NCBI RefSeq assembly: GCF_036373705.1
Contig: NC_089858.1
Coordinates: 33,258,249-33,322,248, forward strand
DNA: 64,000 bases
Origin: Amia ocellicauda
Taxonomy: Eukaryota; Chordata; Actinopteri; Amiiformes; Amiidae
Direction of reading: 5' to 3'
Positions 60,301 through 64,000 of the stretch are shown here, in pieces. Within the stretch, counting starts at the first letter, position 1. The number at the start of each line of letters is the position of its first letter. The translations under genes and the position numbers were made by a program. A model generated the notes under the pieces. The model saw nothing but the letters and a program-made list of their open reading frames with translations. It was not told the DNA's origin and did no database searches.

Positions 60301-63300
60301 CACATGCAGCATGCACACAGGAAGGGGGTTAGGTTAGAGTAGAACAAAGTGGGAAAGGATAAAGAAACCGATACTTACCTCCACTGAACCGGGCCCTCCT
60401 GGAGCCTCCATTCACAGGCAGGGCAGTCACTAGGGGGATGGGGGGGCAAGAAAGAGGAGAATTGCATTGTGTACAAACATGAAGGGGGAATTGCTCAATT
60501 AAATTTCAGCAGTCTGGTTATTGATGCAGAAGCTGTGTCCAGTAATGTAGCACAGAGCTCAGGAGTGTGTGCCCTCCCACACCACCCTTAAAAAGCACCC
60601 TTAACCACTTTAGCTCCAGATGAAAAAAGTAAAACCTTTCCCCAGGTACCCAATTTAAAAAATGATAATGTTTAAACATGAAATTGCTTTAAAATGTAAA
60701 TATGGGGGGAAAAAAAAAAACTAAATGCATTTTCCATTAACCCTTTACGCTCCTGTGTACTACATATCCATGTTTAGTAAAAAGAGTTTTCTTCAAGTGA
60801 AGAAACCCTATGCAAATGCCATATAAATAGCTTTTTAGTTAATTATACTTTATAAATGATTTTTTGTAATAAAAAAAAAATCACAGTAAAGTTAAAATAA
60901 ACCACTGAAATAAAATAGGCAATACATTGGAACCAGTGGCGAATTTGTGGGGAGGTGGGCATGGCAATTAAAACTAGATTTAGAAGTTTCTGGAAACTTC
61001 ATCTGTATTGTAAAACTGCCATTTTAAGACCATTTAAAAAGGAGTATCCAATGAACATAAGCAGTTCAGCATGTTACATATTTTAAACTGTAGCTTTAAA
61101 GCAACTTGATTTCTCATTCTTCCACAGAAGAGCTCATTACAGGAAGGTCAAAGGTCATCATACATGGTTTCCTACGTGATCCATAGTAAGGATGAGCCTT
61201 ACTGCACTCTAAGGTGTTAGGAGCCAGTTCTCAGTTTGACCTTAAGGAGAGGTCAAAGGTCACAATGGAGGACATTTTCAAACAGACCACATACGAGTTC
61301 TATATCAAATCATTAGCCCATCTACATTCTTTAGGGCAATATAAGCAGTTGTAGGCATTGACTACTAAGGAGAGGTCAAAGGTCAAAATGAAGATGCTTG
61401 GACTGTTTTAGAAGTGAACATACGATGTTCATTAAAAACCGGAAGTCAGAACCTCAACGCCAAGCTCAAAAAAAAAAAAAAAAAAGTTTTTTTTAAATAC
61501 TCAGTGAATTTTACCTTGAAGGAAAGTTCAAAGATCAAATTCAGGGGCATATTTTGAAACCCCATGCATGGTTTCCTATACATGTTCCATATAGACCAAA
61601 AGGCCTATTTCCTCTCTGTGAGGCATTATAGGAGGTAAAAGTAAAAAGCAAGATTTTTTTACATTTTCAAATAGACCACTTATGGTTTCCTATACATGTC
61701 CAATACTAAATGGAACCATCTTCAATCAGAAAGCAATTAGGCAAAACAATTGACCTTTGAACCCTGAAGGAAAGGTCAAAGTTCAAACACATTTGGGCCC
61801 CTATGACATGATTCATGGTGACTTTGCAAGCTGTAACCCTGAAATGCATGAAAATCTGACCTTGAAGGAAAGGTCAGAAGTCAACTTGAAGGTCATGCAC
61901 AGATAAAGCCCATATGGTTTCCTATACATGTTCTATGCTCAATAGTAACATGACAGATAAAAGCATCCTTAAAAGTAGTAATGAGATGTTCAGTATCCGA
62001 GGACACGTTCTAACATTGCCAACCTGCCGTATCTGGCCCAGAGAAGGTCAACGGTCAGAAGTAATGACATGATCAGAAAGAAGATCTAGGATTTCCTATT
62101 AGTGTTCAATTGTAAATTGTGCAAAACGTAACCTATCAATATTTATTAGCTGTTAAGTTTTGGGGTCATAGAGGGCCTCAGGAGAATATGGATGACCAAT
62201 CAGTACCAAAAGTAGTAGCAACCATTTTCAGAAATAGTACAAAAAATGGACACCGTGTCATTTAGATAGCTGAAGAACTGTAGGAGATGAGTTTACTTTA
62301 AGTGGTCGGAAACGAGAATAAGAAAGCTGGAAAAATAAAGAAACAGAGTAATAAGATCTGCATTTTTCAATGCAGATAAAAAAATAAAAATAAAAACCAC
62401 AGACCGAGCTCCCCGCTTGAGATTCGCACCCCCCCCCCCCCCCCCCGAGGGTTATGTCACGTGTAATGTACTCACATACCCAGGGGCGTCACAAGGGGGT
62501 AGGCATCCTAAGCAATTGCCTGGGGCCCCAGGCTGAGGGGGGGCCACCCCAAATGGGAACCCCCCCGCTCTCACGGAAGAAAACTCTGCCGCACACCCAA
62601 CCCCCCCCACAGCTTCACCATCAGGAATTTATTTTGCTTGGGGCCCCCACATACCCTAGAATCGCCTCTACACATACCATACCAATTATGAGTGCAACTG
62701 GAATGATCATTCAGGGGTTAAGACTACTCAAAACATACTTGCACTCCACTATGAGTGAAGGCTTTATGGTCTAGCGCACCTGTATAAAGACCTCAAACTA
62801 GTGCGTGTTGATTTTATGGATGAATTCGGGCGTCACAACAGGAGACTTGCAGTCACCTAGAAACTCCTACATCAGCGGCGGAACTGCCGATTTCCAATGA
62901 AGACGCACATTTCTAGCAGGCGCAGGAATCCAGAGTTGTGCATCATCACCCGTTCAATTTCAGAGCTCCACCGAAATGGATCGGATTGGCAAGCACCAGA
63001 AACCGCTATTGTTTGTCTGCATAATGTCGGCTGATGTGCGATTCATTTATTTTTTCCACTGGATGTGTGCCATAGTAATACTGGTTGTGAAGCAAAGATA
63101 CGTTTGAGTCAAAATCTGCCTGATCCCTCCGCGAATTCCTGGCTAGGCCACGGACTGAAACACTATAACAAAGAACAGTAATCGGCCAAAACTCAACCAC
63201 CATCAAAACCTGTGCCATCTGTTGAAATATTCAATACAACAAGCTTGGAAGGGTGGTTACAAAATGTCCTACAGGGCTTTGCGCAGCACTGTGATGGTCT

Positions 63301-63472
63301 GGTTGGCGCAAACGCTGCTTCATTGCCTTATGTTCAGAAAACAGTGCTGCATACATCGTCACAGCAGCTTTTAGTATAGCTTTCATCAAGAAAACTAAAA
63401 ACCTAAAAAGTACAACTCGAACTCACCGCTCTGGAGGCACAGCGCCGACAGCAGGAGCTCCGCCATCCCCAT
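57325..63472 (-). CDS. Copy C: secreted protein with two MAM domains, intact
   Basis: Nine exons on the minus strand: 63472-63427, 60429-60379, 60188-59841, 59664-59539, 59330-59194, 58863-58305, 58128-58003, 57656-57520, 57417-57325. Total 1623 bases, 540 residues, all phases agree and no stop is met. The exon equivalent to exon 3 of copy B is missing; exon 2 joins exon 4 in frame through an acceptor at 60190-60189. Order: signal peptide (MGMAELLLSALCLQS), RRAR at 26-29, a short Ser/Thr-rich region, MAM1 (about 101-262), a linker enlarged by 45 residues relative to copy B, MAM2 (about 377-537), then the stop. No membrane segment follows MAM2, so secretion is inferred. Intron 1 is about 3 kb and filled with repeats. 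It shares promoter-proximal sequence with copy B, so coexpression is plausible. The start of exon 4 was chosen by phase; an upstream acceptor would read into stops. Confidence 0.8.
61145..62057 (+). repeat. Degenerate repeat cluster with AGGTCA direct repeats
   Basis: AGGTCAAAGGTCA occurs exactly at 61145-61157, 61250-61262 and 61373-61385. Close variants lie at 61773-61785, 61871-61883 and 62045-62057. The pieces are embedded in repeated phrases such as ATGGTTTCCTATACATG, so the cluster looks like a decayed minisatellite. It lies in intron 1 of copy C. Confidence 0.75.
62481..62670. mobile_element. hAT-like MITE with perfect 8-base target duplication
   Basis: A 190-base element starting CAGGGGCGTCAC and ending CGCCTCTA, with CACATACC directly outside both ends (62473-62480 and 62671-62678). 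Confidence 0.8.
62855..63135. repeat. Dispersed repeat R1, copy 3
   Basis: Shares CATCAGCGGCGGAA, TTTCCAATGAAGACGC and CATTTCTAGCAG with 13740-13990 and 45950-46205. The palindrome partner is at 42440-42675. Confidence 0.6.
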
Positions 63473-64000
63473 TGCGCGCAGCGACATAAAGGAGGAAAAA
63501 GAAGCCGGTTTTTGTGTACTCGATCGTACTTCTCCAATCTTAAAATATCACAACCCAAAACATCTAGAGTGCCTTCCCACTGGGCCATTTTAGAGAGCTC
63601 AGCCTGCCGCCCACCTGAGTGCAGCCCCTGTAATTAAACCGTTAATTAGTTAATTAGCTCATTGGCTTGCCGACTGATCCTGATGTCCCACTGCATTTTC
63701 TTTCTTAACTAGTGTTGATTTATTGTATGACTTTTTTTTCTCAATTTTGTCTTTCATTGTTAATTTTTTGAGAGCCTGCAAATGAGAGTACTTTATGTAG
63801 CTACACACAGGGAATATTAAAATATCCAGAATAATTAGATTAATTGTAGTAGTACACAGTATAGATCCTAAATGCAGCAATATAACCAATACTAACGATG
63901 ATTGTTATTAACATTAGTGTCCGTTCTGATGGGTCTCTTGGGACACAGTCCATTTTAAACTGGACTGCGCTCAATCTACAGACGTTGACTTCCTTTTGAT

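Larger units (their letters stand above)
61500..64000 (-). repeat. Right arm of the large palindrome, cut by the window end
   Basis: Inverted match to 40775-43606, interrupted by insertions and deletions specific to one arm. The match is still running at the last base of the window. Confidence 0.85.

Overview
The window is nuclear DNA from a vertebrate, most likely a ray-finned fish. It has spliced genes with GT-AG introns, long AT-rich intergenic DNA, abundant microsatellites and a fish-type transposon load (Tc1, hAT, PIF/Harbinger, CR1 and L2 LINEs, a 5S-derived SINE, a Ty3/gypsy fragment). The 3' tails of the CR1-type LINEs resemble ones I associate with gar, bowfin and sturgeon. That would favour a non-teleost fish, but it is a weak inference.

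Two conserved landmark genes are present. An alpha-2 adrenergic receptor, closest to ADRA2B, lies at 4.2-6.2 kb on the minus strand as one uninterrupted exon. The catalytic part of the phosphatase gene DUSP2 lies at 31.0-31.9 kb on the plus strand as three exons; its first, rhodanese-like exon is not visible. ADRA2B and DUSP2 are also neighbours in mammals (human 2q11), which supports both calls.

The rest of the window is dominated by a local family of genes for a secreted protein with two MAM domains. There are five traces: (i) copy B, plus strand, 33964-39203, ten exons, 741 residues, apparently intact; (ii) copy C, minus strand, 63472-57325, nine exons, 540 residues, apparently intact; (iii) copy A, minus strand, 24255-19331, a clear pseudogene; (iv) copy D, plus strand, only the signal-peptide exon at 42119-42158; (v) remnant E, minus strand, about 12.48-11.87 kb, two degraded MAM exons. 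A and B are inverted relative to each other on either side of DUSP2. D and C form a large palindrome (arms 40.8-43.6 kb and 61.5-64.0 kb) whose right arm runs off the window. The 5' flank of D repeats that of B, so the array grew by both tandem and inverted duplication.

The duplicated copies act as empty-site controls that date the transposons. A hAT element (14993-19039) carrying a higher-order minisatellite and a nested Harbinger sits beside copy A. A second Harbinger (20224-22957) sits in an intron of copy A, and a CR1-type LINE (24736-25934) in another. A hAT-like element (41112-42038) sits upstream of exon 1 of D. Each has an uninterrupted counterpart in a sister copy. Between D and C lies a pile of mobile elements: a Ty3/gypsy integrase fragment, LTR-like sequence, an intact Tc1-like transposon with DD36E spacing, and an internally deleted DD34E Tc1.

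All exon boundaries were derived by hand from splice consensus, phase and comparison between copies; no transcript evidence or database search was available.
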